The position numbers and the translations under genes are program-made. The notes under the pieces are model-generated. The model was not told the origin of the DNA. It ran no database searches and saw only the letters and a list, made by a program, of their open reading frames with translations. A stretch of DNA of 64,000 nucleotides, taken from NCBI RefSeq assembly GCF_009664085.1, contig NZ_CP039268.1, positions 543,501-607,500 of the forward strand. The letters are read 5' to 3'. The stretch comes from Thermochromatium tepidum ATCC 43061. Its GTDB lineage: Bacteria; Pseudomonadota; Gammaproteobacteria; Chromatiales; Chromatiaceae. Positions 9,401 to 18,104 of this stretch are shown here, one piece after another; position 1 is the stretch's first letter; every line of letters starts with the position of its first letter.

Positions 9401-11949
9401 AACTCCTCGATACGCTGCTCGATGGCCTCGGCGGCACGCCGAAAGAGCGCCACGAGCGACGCGCTCAGGGGCTTGTCCTCGGTCAGGAGCGGCTTGATCC
9501 AGGACTCCATGGCCTTGGTGACGCGCGCGATGGACTCGACGCCCGACATGCGGGCGCTGCCGGTCAGGGTATGGAGCGCACGCTCGATGGATTCGTCGAC
9601 GCGCCGCACCTGATCGGGTTCGCAGCTGTCCAGGAAGGCGCGCAGAACACTCAGATGCTCGCGGGCCTCGGTCCGGAAGATGTCGAGCAGTTCCTCGTCT
9701 ACAGCGAGCAGACTGTCGTGATCGATCACCTCCTCGGCGGCGGGCGGTGTCGCCGGCGTTGGGCCGGTCTCAGGTGTGGTCTGGGGTCCCTCGGGCAGAG
9801 ATTCGGCGCCGATACAGTCGCGCAGTCGGGTGGCGAGTTGCACATGGGGTGCGATGTCAAACGCTCGGCCCTCGGCCTCAGACTCGACCAGATCGGGCAG
9901 GACGCGCACCGCCTCGGTGATACAGTCCAGGATCTCCGCGGTGGGCGGACGTTGGGTCTCGATGAGCCGGTTGAGCAGGAACTCCATGGACTGAGCGAAA
10001 TCGCCGACCTGGAGCGCGCCGACCAGTCGCCCACTGCCCTTGAGGGTATGGAAACTGCGGCGCAGCGTGGCCAGGGCCTCGGCGTCGGACGGATCGGACT
10101 GCCAGCGCGCCAACTGGATGCGGGCCGAGTCGATCTCCTCGCGCGCCTCTTCCAGGAAGATGTCCAGGAATTCGGTCTCGCCGTCATCGGATTCCAGATC
10201 CAGCTCGTCGGCCGGATGTGTAGGTTCAGGCTCAGGTTCGAGCGGCGGTTCGAGTTCCGGCTCGTGGCGCTCGATTTCGATGACCGGCTCGGGGGCGGCA
10301 GGCAGTTCGCCCAGTTCGGCCTGGAGCGCCGAGATGGCGCGACCGGCGCGGTCGATCAGGGTGTCGCCGAGCGGCATCGGCTGCTGGAGATGGCCGATAT
10401 ACAGTTCCAATCCGGCGATGGCATCGGCCAGATGGTCGATCTGGGTGTCGGTCGGGAGACGCCCGTGGTGTACATAGGCCGCCTGCACCAGACTCGCGAC
10501 CAGCTCGGCCAGATCGGCGGCCGGGTTTTCACCGAGGAGTCGCAGGGCGCCTGAAACGCTCCTCAGATAGCCCGGAACCGGTCGCAGTGGCCCTTGGGCG
10601 CCAGATCCCTTCTGCCAGTCGGCGATGGCCTCCTTGACCCGCGACAGCTCATAGCCGGCCTCGCGCAGCGTGGCGGCGGTCAGATCCGAGAGGTCCATGT
10701 CCGGCGCGATGAGCCGCTCGGGGCCGGCGTCGCGTCGGTCGGCCAGGGCCAGCAGCACGGACTCGATCCCCAGCAGCTCCATCGCATAGGACTCGAGACG
10801 TGCGGTCTGGCTCCTGAGATCGGACGCGTCGAGCGTCTGGAAGCGGTCGCCCAGTGTCCGCAAACGTCCTGGCAGATTGCCGACCTCGACGTCATCGAGT
10901 CGCGCGGCCAGGCGCCGCAGTCGATCACTGAAGTCCCGGATGAGGTCCTGGGAGACGGTCTCCATGAGTATGAGACGATCGAAGGTCTGCTTGAGATCGA
11001 CGATCTCGGCGACAAGCTCGCTTGCCAGCCGCGCAAGCTGAGCATCGGCCTCTTGGATGGCCTGGGTCTCGGCACGGTCCAGCATGGCCGGCGTCAGGCC
11101 GTATTTCATGCGCGCCTCGACCAGCACGCCATCCTCGATCCCAGCGCCGGTCAGGATCTCGAGCAGCTGCTCGATCAGGGTCTTGGCATCGACCTCGGGC
11201 CAGACCGGTGGGCGTTGGGTCAGCGGTTTGAGTGCCCAGTCTAGGTGCCCCATGAGGGTGCGCGCAGGCTGATTGGATTCGAGTCGCCCGGTGTGGAGCG
11301 CGGTACAGAAGCACTCAGCGAGCGCGAAGAGATCGGCAAGGGTCCCTTCCTTGAGATACTCATGGAGTTGGCGGAACAGTCGTCCGAGCTGGACGAGTCC
11401 ATCGGACTTGCCCCGGTACCACTCGACCAGATGACGGTGGAACTGTGGACGCACCTGACGCATCACCTCGGCCAGGAGGTCGAGCTCTTCGGGATTCCAC
11501 TGCGAGTCGCTGTCACGGTCGGAGAGCGCGAACCTCAGTAGCTCGGAGCGCGTCAGCGGGAGCTGGTTGCAGGCCGAGCGCAGGCTGTTGATGATCGACC
11601 ACAGACTCAACGGCGGCTCCTCGAATCCAGCATCCAACCGGTCGAGGTGGTTGTTGAGCTGATCGAGCGCCTCACCCATCACGTTCGTGGCCTCGGCATA
11701 GTGCCCCGGATCGATCTCGTCGAGACGCTCAGCGAGTCTGTGCATCTCCTCGACTAGGCGCGCCGGTGCCGTCAGACGCAGGGCCAGCAGCACGCCTTGG
11801 ACCTGACTCAAGGATTTGAGTACCCCGGCCAGTTCGGTCTCGACATCGAAGTCGGCGCCGGCCTCGACCAGGTCGCGGACCGGGCGCAGTGTGGCCCCAA
11901 TCTCGCCCTTGACCCATTTCAGGCCACCGATCAGCTGTTTGTCCGCCAT
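6403..11949 (-). CDS. chpA: Pil-Chp hybrid chemotaxis histidine kinase ChpA/PilL
   Basis: 1848 residues. A long N-terminal PilL-type region is followed by three recognisable Hpt modules with phosphoacceptor His at about 634 (HTLKGSGRL), 793 (HTLTGSARM) and 1102 (HTLKGSARL), joined by Glu/Pro-rich linkers. Next come a CheA dimerisation segment, an ATPase core (LLRNAVDHGLED, GDDGKGLDL, SGRGVGLDVV), a CheW-like domain and a C-terminal receiver domain with phosphoacceptor Asp1776 (LLDVEMPRMDGYEL). In the Pil-Chp system this kinase receives signals from PilJ through PilI and phosphorylates PilG and PilH to control twitching motility and, in Pseudomonas, cAMP. It ends the pilG-H-I-J-chpA gene set, 30 bases after pilJ. 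P. aeruginosa ChpA has more Xpt modules, so this is a shorter architecture. Confidence 0.95.
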   Translation of the reverse strand: MADKQLIGGLKWVKGEIGATLRPVRDLVEAGADFDVETELAGVLKSLSQVQGVLLALRLTAPARLVEEMHRLAERLDEIDPGHYAEATNVMGEALDQLNNHLDRLDAGFEEPPLSLWSIINSLRSACNQLPLTRSELLRFALSDRDSDSQWNPEELDLLAEVMRQVRPQFHRHLVEWYRGKSDGLVQLGRLFRQLHEYLKEGTLADLFALAECFCTALHTGRLESNQPARTLMGHLDWALKPLTQRPPVWPEVDAKTLIEQLLEILTGAGIEDGVLVEARMKYGLTPAMLDRAETQAIQEADAQLARLASELVAEIVDLKQTFDRLILMETVSQDLIRDFSDRLRRLAARLDDVEVGNLPGRLRTLGDRFQTLDASDLRSQTARLESYAMELLGIESVLLALADRRDAGPERLIAPDMDLSDLTAATLREAGYELSRVKEAIADWQKGSGAQGPLRPVPGYLRSVSGALRLLGENPAADLAELVASLVQAAYVHHGRLPTDTQIDHLADAIAGLELYIGHLQQPMPLGDTLIDRAGRAISALQAELGELPAAPEPVIEIERHEPELEPPLEPEPEPTHPADELDLESDDGETEFLDIFLEEAREEIDSARIQLARWQSDPSDAEALATLRRSFHTLKGSGRLVGALQVGDFAQSMEFLLNRLIETQRPPTAEILDCITEAVRVLPDLVESEAEGRAFDIAPHVQLATRLRDCIGAESLPEGPQTTPETGPTPATPPAAEEVIDHDSLLAVDEELLDIFRTEAREHLSVLRAFLDSCEPDQVRRVDESIERALHTLTGSARMSGVESIARVTKAMESWIKPLLTEDKPLSASLVALFRRAAEAIEQRIEELPASGRGAAALKALLPELNQPPAPESVAPEPSRTETLSRAPMDLEREPECAPLDLEPADIECADDLAHEPQAAVEEHLPESILDLAEVEFGAPEPVAAEFEVTADTETAGAAPESPIELDLALESEPSTEPEALPIETKPTPELEPAPETTLELQPETGLELAPGPSAEPKEQPPETESKPIETEPENVETARPEPSPTPESESTQAAPDPELVALFLEDARDLLDKLDRQFRDWLLAPQDGAALAGVNRLLHTLKGSARLTGVTAIGDLSHALETRLKALDEDRANISDLTLELAQRAVDMLSLQVDALEQGAPVPRMTELVDELSRTPHGEATTAIATPEVARMRPAETVSAEVSEDVAHPLPTPAVARTEASGREGVGAIAAIPQIRVRSDLLNRLVNHAGEISIYRSRLSQRNGQLGFGLGELDQTVIRLREQLRQLEIETQAQILYRFERGDAGRERTETTSDYDVEFDPLEFDRFSRLQQLSGSLAETVNDLISVKEMLAGYQREMADLLNQQARLANDLQDGLLRTRMVPFVQVVPRLHRLVRQTAETLGKSARLEVIGPEVELDRTILDRLVAPLEHLLRNAVDHGLEDTKTRVARGKPATGLVTLALRREGNDVVITLGDDGKGLDLEAIRSKAIARGLMTADSKLPDEAILQFIMEPGFTTSGKVTQISGRGVGLDVVASEVKAANGTISLESVPGKGARFTIRLPLTLAIIDAFLVSVGETVYAVPHSTVEGVARISRDELLAIYAEPTKTYTVRGQGYRVAYLGQALETNGPEPELGERRWLPILLARIGDQRVALQADTLLESQRILVKPLGPQLAGVRWLSGGTILPDGRVALILDALALVRSGAIREQAQVQIAPEPATESVCVMVVDDSLTVRRVTKRLLQRQNMEVMTAKDGVEALTLLDERIPDVVLLDVEMPRMDGYELTRHIRRSERFKHLPIIMITSRTGAKHRDYATQLGVNRYLGKPYQEAQLLEEINALIGKASN

Positions 11950-11979
11950 TGAGTCATCCCTCGCGATGAAACCCGCCGA

Positions 11980-14028
11980 TCAGCCCGGCGGTAGCCGGAA
12001 GCCGGCCACCGATTTTTGCAGGTCGCTGGCCAAGGCGGCCAACACCTCGACCGACTCGGCGGCCTTGCGCGTGCCCTCGGTGTTCTCCTCGGTGATGGCA
12101 CGGATGGCTTGCACAGTGTCGTTGATCTCGGCCGACTGGCGCGACTGACGTTGGGCAGAGTCAGCGATGCGCTTGGTCAGCTCGGCGATATAGGCCGAGA
12201 CGTTCTCGATCTCGCGCAGTGCCTCGCCGGCGTTCTCCGCGAGGTTGGCGCCCTCGACCACGCCCGCCGTGCTCGCCTCCATGGAGCTGACGGCCTCGTT
12301 GGTATCGGCCTGGATGGTGCGCACCAGCACCTCGATCTGCTTGGTGGCGTTGCGCGAGCGTTCGGCCAGGCGCTGGACCTCGTCGGCGACCACAGCGAAC
12401 CCGCGCCCGGCCTCGCCGGCCATGGCCGCCTGCATGGCCGCATTGAGCGCCAAGATGTTGGTCTGGTCGGCGATGTCATCGATGAGCTCGACGATCTCGC
12501 CGATCTCTTGCGAGGACTCGCCCAGGCGCTTGATGCGCTTGGCTGTCTCCTGGATCTGCTCACGGATGGCGTCCATGCCCTGGATGGTGTCGCGCACCGT
12601 CTGGGCGCCGCGTCCGGCCACCTCGACCGAGCGCGAGGCGACCTCCGCCGACTCGGTGGCATTACGCGCGACCTCGTCGATCTGGACCGTCAACGACTGC
12701 ACCGCCGCTGAGGCCTGGGTGATCCGGAGCGACTGGGCACTGCTGGCCTCGGCCAGACGCAGTGAGATGGCGCGCGTTTCCTGGGCCGAACGGGCCACCT
12801 GGGTGGCGGTCTGGTTGATGGTGGCCACCAGGCTGCGCAAGGCCTCGATGGCATAGTTGAAGGCGTCGGCGATGGCGCCGGTCTTGTCCTCGGTGACCGT
12901 GGCCTCGACCGTGAGATCGCCGTCGGCTAGATCACCCAACTCGTCGAGCAGACGCAGGATGGCGCGTTCATCGCGCTCGGTCTGGTCACGGTAGGCCTCC
13001 TCGCGCATCTTGGCGTCGCGCAGAAAGATCAGGGCCAGGGCGGCGAGGCTCAGGAGCGAGAGGACCGCGAACACGAGCACCGTGCCCGCGCCGATCGGGA
13101 GCCCAAGCAGGATGAAGCGACGTCCGGCCTCGCGATAGTGGTTCAACAGCTCCGATAGGGCCGATTCCAGACCGCCGGCGGCCGTTTGGAGGTTCGGAAG
13201 CTGCGCGATGGCGGCACGCACACTGTCCATCCGACGCAGGATCTCGGTTGAGCGCGTCTCCAGCGTGGCGAACTGCTCGGTCATCTCCTCGAGCGCCGCG
13301 CGCGATCCAGCCGTCTCGCTGCGTCCGCGTACCCCCGAAAGCAGTGTCGAGAGCCCCTCGTTGAAGAGGTTGATCGACTTGATGACCTCGTCGAGCGCCT
13401 GACCGGCCTCGGCGCCGCCCTGCAGATAGCGATCGAGGCCCGACTCCAGACGTTCAAGCCGCGAAAGCTGGAGTCCGGCCTCCAGCGCCAGGGGCGGCGC
13501 GGCGCCCTCGGTGGTAAGGCGTTTGGCTACCTTGGTCATGGTCTCGCGCAGACGCGGGATCTGCTCACGCGACTCACTGATCAGCTTGCGCACCGTTAGG
13601 ATCGACTCGCTGGCGGCCAGGATGGGATCCATGCCCTGGGCGAACAGCGCCCAGGATTGCTCGATCTTGCGCAGATCTCCGCGCAACAGAGCGGTCGCCG
13701 CCTGCTGGGTGGACTCCTCGATGCCTTGGGTCAGGTCCACCAGCAGGGCCTGGAAGCGCTGGCGCTCGCGCCGCAGACGATCGAGCGCATCGGTCTCGCC
13801 GGTCGTGGCCTCACGCGCTGAACGCATCATCTGCTGGGTCAGAATCCGCTGCTCGGCAGCCGTGAAGCCCTGGCGTGCATTGAGCTGGTCGAGCCGGTCC
13901 AGCTCGAGATAGCTAAACAGCGCCAGGATGGAAAAGAACAGTGCACCGAATCCGAAGGCAACAGCGACCAGGAGGTGAGAACGATCCAGCGCGGGTGTGA
14001 CAAGATTGAGTTTCAAGCGTTTCGCCAT
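11980..14028 (-). CDS. pilJ: Type IV pilus methyl-accepting chemotaxis protein PilJ
   Basis: 682 residues. A membrane segment near the N terminus (about 19-42) and a second at about 305-336 flank a large, mostly helical periplasmic sensing region. HAMP-like sequence follows, and then the MCP signalling hairpin with [20 protein letters not shown] and [20 protein letters not shown] near residues 515-560. In Pil-Chp systems PilJ senses surface contact or pilin retraction and controls the ChpA kinase through PilI. Its position between pilI and chpA supports the call. No PilK (CheR-like methyltransferase) gene separates it from chpA here. Confidence 0.95.
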   Translation of the reverse strand: MAKRLKLNLVTPALDRSHLLVAVAFGFGALFFSILALFSYLELDRLDQLNARQGFTAAEQRILTQQMMRSAREATTGETDALDRLRRERQRFQALLVDLTQGIEESTQQAATALLRGDLRKIEQSWALFAQGMDPILAASESILTVRKLISESREQIPRLRETMTKVAKRLTTEGAAPPLALEAGLQLSRLERLESGLDRYLQGGAEAGQALDEVIKSINLFNEGLSTLLSGVRGRSETAGSRAALEEMTEQFATLETRSTEILRRMDSVRAAIAQLPNLQTAAGGLESALSELLNHYREAGRRFILLGLPIGAGTVLVFAVLSLLSLAALALIFLRDAKMREEAYRDQTERDERAILRLLDELGDLADGDLTVEATVTEDKTGAIADAFNYAIEALRSLVATINQTATQVARSAQETRAISLRLAEASSAQSLRITQASAAVQSLTVQIDEVARNATESAEVASRSVEVAGRGAQTVRDTIQGMDAIREQIQETAKRIKRLGESSQEIGEIVELIDDIADQTNILALNAAMQAAMAGEAGRGFAVVADEVQRLAERSRNATKQIEVLVRTIQADTNEAVSSMEASTAGVVEGANLAENAGEALREIENVSAYIAELTKRIADSAQRQSRQSAEINDTVQAIRAITEENTEGTRKAAESVEVLAALASDLQKSVAGFRLPPG

Positions 14029-14127
14029 CTGGTGCCGACTCCTTGATGTGAAGATGCCCCGGCGGAACCTATGCCTTGGCGATCCTGGACCGACCGGGTT
14101 CGACTGCCTTGGATGTATGTGACTGAA

Positions 14128-14730
14128 TCAGTTGAGGGCGGCGTTGAGCAACGGATCGGCGATCAGCGCCTTCAGTTGGATCACCGGCAGCGTCTGACCC
14201 TCGAGCTGATAGGCGGTCTCGACATAGCGCCCGATCGACCCCCAACCCTCGACGTTCCCGGCAACCCGGTCGCTATTTCGGATATAGCGCATGCCCACGG
14301 CCTCCGAGACGACCAGGCCGCAGGGGAGGTCATCCTGGCGCACGACCAGGACGCGCTCGCGGCTGCGGACGTGTTCGCGGCGACGCTCAGATGGGCCGTC
14401 CTGAACACGCTTGCGCATCCGCGGTGGCCCGCCTGTTATGAGGGACGCCAGGTCATAGATGGGCAGCAGCGTGCCCCGATTGTTGGCCACGCCGAGCAGC
14501 CAGGGCTTGGTGCCCGGAACGCGCGTGATCTCCACGGGCAGTTCCAGCACCTCGGCGATCTGCTCCAGTGGGGTGAGCAACAATTGTTTTTCGACCCGGA
14601 ACAGCACGGCAGTCCAGCTGTCCGGGGGGCGCGCCTCGTCTGGGAGCCCGGCGGCGCGGGCGCGACAGCGCGCCTCGAGATTTTGGATCAGCGCGTGCAG
14701 ATCGGTGCGGGTACGTTGAGTTCTAGCCAT
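14128..14730 (-). CDS. pilI: CheW-like coupling protein PilI
   Basis: 200 residues with a single CheW domain (from about residue 45), recognised by FRVEKQLLLTPLEQIAEVLE and by GVANNRGTLLPIYDLASL. It would couple PilJ to the ChpA kinase at the cell pole. The length is slightly above the 178 residues of P. aeruginosa PilI. The start overlaps the 3' end of pilH by eight bases, indicating translational coupling within the pil operon. Confidence 0.93.
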   Translation of the reverse strand: MARTQRTRTDLHALIQNLEARCRARAAGLPDEARPPDSWTAVLFRVEKQLLLTPLEQIAEVLELPVEITRVPGTKPWLLGVANNRGTLLPIYDLASLITGGPPRMRKRVQDGPSERRREHVRSRERVLVVRQDDLPCGLVVSEAVGMRYIRNSDRVAGNVEGWGSIGRYVETAYQLEGQTLPVIQLKALIADPLLNAALN

Positions 14731-15097
14731 GGCTTCCCGAACCTTCTAGCAGGGTGCGGATGCGTTCGAGCAGTAGCTCGCGATCGACCGGCTTGGTCAG
14801 GTAGTCGGTCGCCCCCTGGCGCAGGCCCCAGGTGCGATCGGTCTGGAGATCCTTGGTCGTCACCATGATGATGGGGATGTCGGCGGTCTCGGCGTCGCGC
14901 CGCAGCAAACGGGTGGCCTGGTAGCCGTTGAGTACCGGCATGATGACGTCCATGAGGATGATGTCCGGATGAAGCGCGCGCGCACACGCGACGCCCTCCT
15001 CGCCATTGCAGGCAACCTCGACCCGATAGCCGGCCTTCTTTAACAGGGTCGAGAGGATGTGCGTTTCGGTCGGCGAATCATCGACGATCAGGACCAT
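14723..15097 (-). CDS. pilH: Twitching-motility response regulator PilH
   Basis: 124 residues forming a single receiver domain: MVLIVDDSPTE, the phosphoacceptor Asp in ILMDVIMPVLNGY, the Thr in IIMVTTKD and the Lys in YLTKPVD. There is no output domain. I place the start at position 15097 because a GGAG lies nine bases before it and the product then matches the usual 121-residue PilH. An in-frame ATG at 15172 would add 25 residues and cannot be excluded. In Pil-Chp systems PilH acts on pilus retraction or as a phosphate sink relative to PilG. It overlaps pilI by eight bases. Confidence 0.92.
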   Translation of the reverse strand: MVLIVDDSPTETHILSTLLKKAGYRVEVACNGEEGVACARALHPDIILMDVIMPVLNGYQATRLLRRDAETADIPIIMVTTKDLQTDRTWGLRQGATDYLTKPVDRELLLERIRTLLEGSGSHG

Positions 15098-15283
15098 CGG
15101 AGGCGTCTCCAGGGTCGTCGCTGCGGCGCCCAGATCCCGGTGCGGGTTCGGTTTGTCTAGGATGCGTCTCATGGCGTGCTCAGGATTCGCGTGCTTGATA
15201 TCCTCGCGTCTCGATCTCGCCTGGGATCGAATGATGGCTTGACCGAGGGTTTGGGGTTGGATTTATAGACACTGACGATCGAT

Positions 15284-15694
15284 TCACGGCGATTCACCGG
15301 ATGAAGCTTTGGCCAGGCTGGCGCGCACGGCACCGATGAGCTCGTCGGCGGTGAAGGGCTTGGAGAGATAGAGCTGCGCGCCGACCAGACGGCCCTTGGC
15401 GCGATCGAAGAGTCCGTCCTTACTCGAGAGCATTACCACGGGTGTGTCCTTGAACTGCGGGTTGTTCTTGATCAGGGCACAGGTGTGATAGCCGTCGAGC
15501 CGTGGCATCATGATATCGACGAAGACCAGGTCGGGCTTGAAACTGACGACCTTGCCCAGCGCCTCGAAGCCGTCCTCGGCCAGCTGCACCTCGCAGCCGG
15601 CCTTGGTGAGCAGGGTCTCGGCGCTGCGGCGGATGGTCTTGCTGTCGTCGACGATCAGAACCCTGGTGCCGCGTAGATCTAGTTCGTTCGGCAT
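15284..15694 (-). CDS. pilG: Twitching-motility response regulator PilG
   Basis: 136 residues, a stand-alone receiver domain (VLIVDDSKTIRRSAETLL, phosphoacceptor Asp in VFVDIMMPRLDGYHTC, switch Ser in VVMLSSKDG, Lys in YLSKPFTADEL). This matches PilG, the CheY-like regulator that promotes pilus extension and, in Pseudomonas, activates adenylate cyclase. An AGGAG site lies six bases before the ATG. It is the first gene of the Pil-Chp operon and is divergent from gshB, the arrangement seen in Pseudomonas. Confidence 0.95.
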   Translation of the reverse strand: MPNELDLRGTRVLIVDDSKTIRRSAETLLTKAGCEVQLAEDGFEALGKVVSFKPDLVFVDIMMPRLDGYHTCALIKNNPQFKDTPVVMLSSKDGLFDRAKGRLVGAQLYLSKPFTADELIGAVRASLAKASSGESP

Positions 15695-15928
15695 GATGGC
15701 TCCTGGTCGAGAGGCGGCATGACGAGGATCCGTGCGGCGGGGACAGCAAGGCCGGTGATGTCAAGTCTCTTGAAGCTGGGTGCCATGGTCATCGCGACTA
15801 GAGTTCCTTCGCTCGGGTGAGAATCCCTGATGCCTGGAATGTAGCCGGATGCTAGGGTCAAGCGTGCTCCCATGCAAGCGACTCGACTCGGTTTTTCACC
15901 TTGATTGATGTTTGATGATGGGCAAGCC

Positions 15929-16939
15929 ATGAATACTCGCGTCGGTGTCGTGATGGATCCGATCGGTTCCATCCGGATCAAAAAGGATAGCACCTTCGCC
16001 ATGCTGCTTGCCGCGCAACGTCGCGGCTGGTCGCTGTGGTACATGGAGGTTGGCGATCTGTCGTTGCTCGACGGTCAGGCCAGGGCGCGGATGCGTGCCA
16101 TCGAGGTGGTCGAGGATCCGCTCAGCTGGTTTCGGTTCGGTGAGGAGGTCGAGCATCCGCTCCACTGGCTCGATGTCTTATTGATGCGCAAGGATCCGCC
16201 CTTCGATATCGAGTATGTCTATACGACCTATCTGCTCGAACAGGCCAAGCAGGCCGGCTGTCTGGTCGTCAACGACCCGCGCAGTCTGCGTGATGCCAAC
16301 GAGAAGGTCTTCATCACCGCCTTTCCGCAGTGCGCGCCGCCGACGCTCGTCACGCGTCAGGCACACGCCATCCGTGCCTTTCAGTCCGAGCACGGCGAAA
16401 TCGTACTCAAGCCGTTGCACGGCATGGGGGGGACCTCGATCTTTCGGATGCGACCAGGCGATCCCAATCTGAGCGTCGTCATCGAGACCCTGACCCAGCA
16501 GGGCCGGGCCTTCTGCATGGTCCAGCGCTTCATCCCCGAGATCGAGGCCGGAGACAAGCGTATCCTCATGGTCGACGGCGAGCCCGTGCCCTATGTCCTG
16601 GCGCGCATCCCGGCCCCCGGCGAGAGCCGCGGCAATCTAGCCGCGGGTGCCTCGGCCGAGGTGCGCCCCCTGAGCGCGCGCGATCGTTGGATCGCCGACC
16701 AGGTCGGTCCTGAGCTTCGCGCGCGCGGTATCCTCTTTGCCGGATTGGACGTGATCGGCGACTATCTCACCGAGATCAACATCACCAGCCCGACCTGCAT
16801 CCGCGAGCTAGATGCGGCCTGTGGTCTGGACATCGCGGGCGATCTCATGGATCGGATCTCAGCCCGCCTGGATCGGTGCGCGGATCGTCCCGATCAGCGA
16901 TGTCTGTCGCCAGGGGGCATCCCTAGGGCATCCATTTAG
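15929..16939 (+). CDS. gshB: Glutathione synthetase
   Basis: 336 residues. This ATP-grasp ligase joins gamma-glutamylcysteine and glycine to glutathione in the cytoplasm. N-terminal GshB motif VGVVMDPIGSIRIKKDSTFA, ATP-grasp Lys in EIVLKPLHGMGGTSIFR, RFIPEIEAGDKRILMVDGEP and the C-terminal LTEINITSPTCIREL are all present. The start at MNTRVGVV fits the family; an upstream in-frame ATG at 15905 adds eight residues. The C-terminal 20 or so residues extend slightly beyond typical GshB. The gene is divergent from pilG across 234 bases in which I see no clear promoter. Confidence 0.95.
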   Translation: MNTRVGVVMDPIGSIRIKKDSTFAMLLAAQRRGWSLWYMEVGDLSLLDGQARARMRAIEVVEDPLSWFRFGEEVEHPLHWLDVLLMRKDPPFDIEYVYTTYLLEQAKQAGCLVVNDPRSLRDANEKVFITAFPQCAPPTLVTRQAHAIRAFQSEHGEIVLKPLHGMGGTSIFRMRPGDPNLSVVIETLTQQGRAFCMVQRFIPEIEAGDKRILMVDGEPVPYVLARIPAPGESRGNLAAGASAEVRPLSARDRWIADQVGPELRARGILFAGLDVIGDYLTEINITSPTCIRELDAACGLDIAGDLMDRISARLDRCADRPDQRCLSPGGIPRASI

Positions 16940-16973
16940 AAAACCAGGCGCGTCATCGCAGGGCGGGGCGCGC

Positions 16974-18104
16974 ATGAGATTCAACCCGGGAGCCATCATC
17001 ATGGGGTTTAGGCTGTCCCCTTCGAGTCTGGTCCGACCGGCGCGCGCCCTCCCGCTGCTGCTCGTGCTGTCGGTGGCACTCGTCGCCTGTCGTGACAAGA
17101 CACCTGTCATGCTTTCGCACTTCACGGCCTTCGAGACCCAGGTGGATGTGAGTCTGGTCGCCCTGACCCGCGACCAGGCCGAGCGCGCCGCCGCCCTCGT
17201 CGCCCAGGATTTTGCCTATCTGGAACGGGACTGGGCAAGCGACGGCGAGGCCATGGATCGCGTGAACCGACTCCTCGCCCAGGGCGAGCCTTTCGTCCCG
17301 CCGCCGTCCGTCCTGCGTCTGGTCCGGCTCGGTCAGAGGCTGGAGATCGAGAGCGAGGGGTTGGTCAGTCTGGGCCTCGGACGGCTCATGCGACCCTGGG
17401 AGGGCGACACAGCGACCACCGCCAGCCGTCATCCGCCGGGGCGCGAGCGGATCTCGGCCCCGGTCGCGTCTGCGCCGTCCATGGCCGCGATCGAGATCGA
17501 GGGGCTGACGCTATGCGGACGCGATCCGGCCCTGAGCCTGGATCTCAGCCCCGTCGCCCGGAGTCAGGCCATCGACCTGGCGATCCAGCATCTCAAGGAT
17601 CTTGGCGTGCGTAATGCGCTCATCCAGGCGGGTGGGGAACTGCGGGCCATCGGCGAGCGTAGCGGTCAACCCTGGCGCGTCCCTGTGCTCCATCCCAGCG
17701 GATCGGCGGTCCTAGCGATCGTATCCTTGCGCGGCGACGAGGCGCTGGCAACCCTGGCCGAGCAAGGGCACGCCTTCACGGATCAGGGTCGAAGCGATCA
17801 CGCCATCCTCGATCCGCGTACAGGGCTTCCGGCCACTGGGGCGCGCTCGGTCACGGTCCTGAGCACGGAGGCCACACACGCGGCCACGGCGGCGCGGGCG
17901 CTCTTTATCGCCGGTGCCAAGGATTGGCGGCGTCTGGCGGCGCGACTGGGCGTGCGACAGGTGTTGCTCGTCGACGCCGAGGGGCGTCTGCACCTGACGC
18001 CGTCGCTGGCCGAGCGACTCGAACGGCTCGACGTCGAGGCACCGATCGAGATCGTCGAACCTGAATGGCCGACGCCTGCCGGTCTGGATGATCGTCCATC
18101 ATGA
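16974..18104 (+). CDS. Divergent ApbE-like FMN transferase lipoprotein
   Basis: 376 residues. An N-terminal signal ends in the lipobox LVAC, indicating a lipoprotein. The body follows ApbE order: a first segment with FETQVDVSLVAL, a central LDLSPVARSQAIDLA followed by NALIQAGGELRAIG, and a C-terminal HAILDPRTGLPATG. ApbE proteins attach FMN to Thr of exported flavoproteins such as RnfG/NqrC. Several usual motifs are weakened: the GxIAKGYAVD-type segment reads PVARSQAID and the usual SGDYE is not recognisable, so activity is uncertain. The start is chosen after a GGGCGGGG stretch; ATG at 17001 is an alternative. The stop overlaps the next start as ATGA. Confidence 0.75.
   Translation: MRFNPGAIIMGFRLSPSSLVRPARALPLLLVLSVALVACRDKTPVMLSHFTAFETQVDVSLVALTRDQAERAAALVAQDFAYLERDWASDGEAMDRVNRLLAQGEPFVPPPSVLRLVRLGQRLEIESEGLVSLGLGRLMRPWEGDTATTASRHPPGRERISAPVASAPSMAAIEIEGLTLCGRDPALSLDLSPVARSQAIDLAIQHLKDLGVRNALIQAGGELRAIGERSGQPWRVPVLHPSGSAVLAIVSLRGDEALATLAEQGHAFTDQGRSDHAILDPRTGLPATGARSVTVLSTEATHAATAARALFIAGAKDWRRLAARLGVRQVLLVDAEGRLHLTPSLAERLERLDVEAPIEIVEPEWPTPAGLDDRPS

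Noticed and set aside
8587-10554. A 655-codon open frame on the strand opposite chpA
   Set aside because: It lies antisense to the Hpt/linker part of ChpA and has biased, low-complexity composition from G+C-rich codons (long Gly/Phe/Arg runs). No motif or ribosome-binding site supports it.
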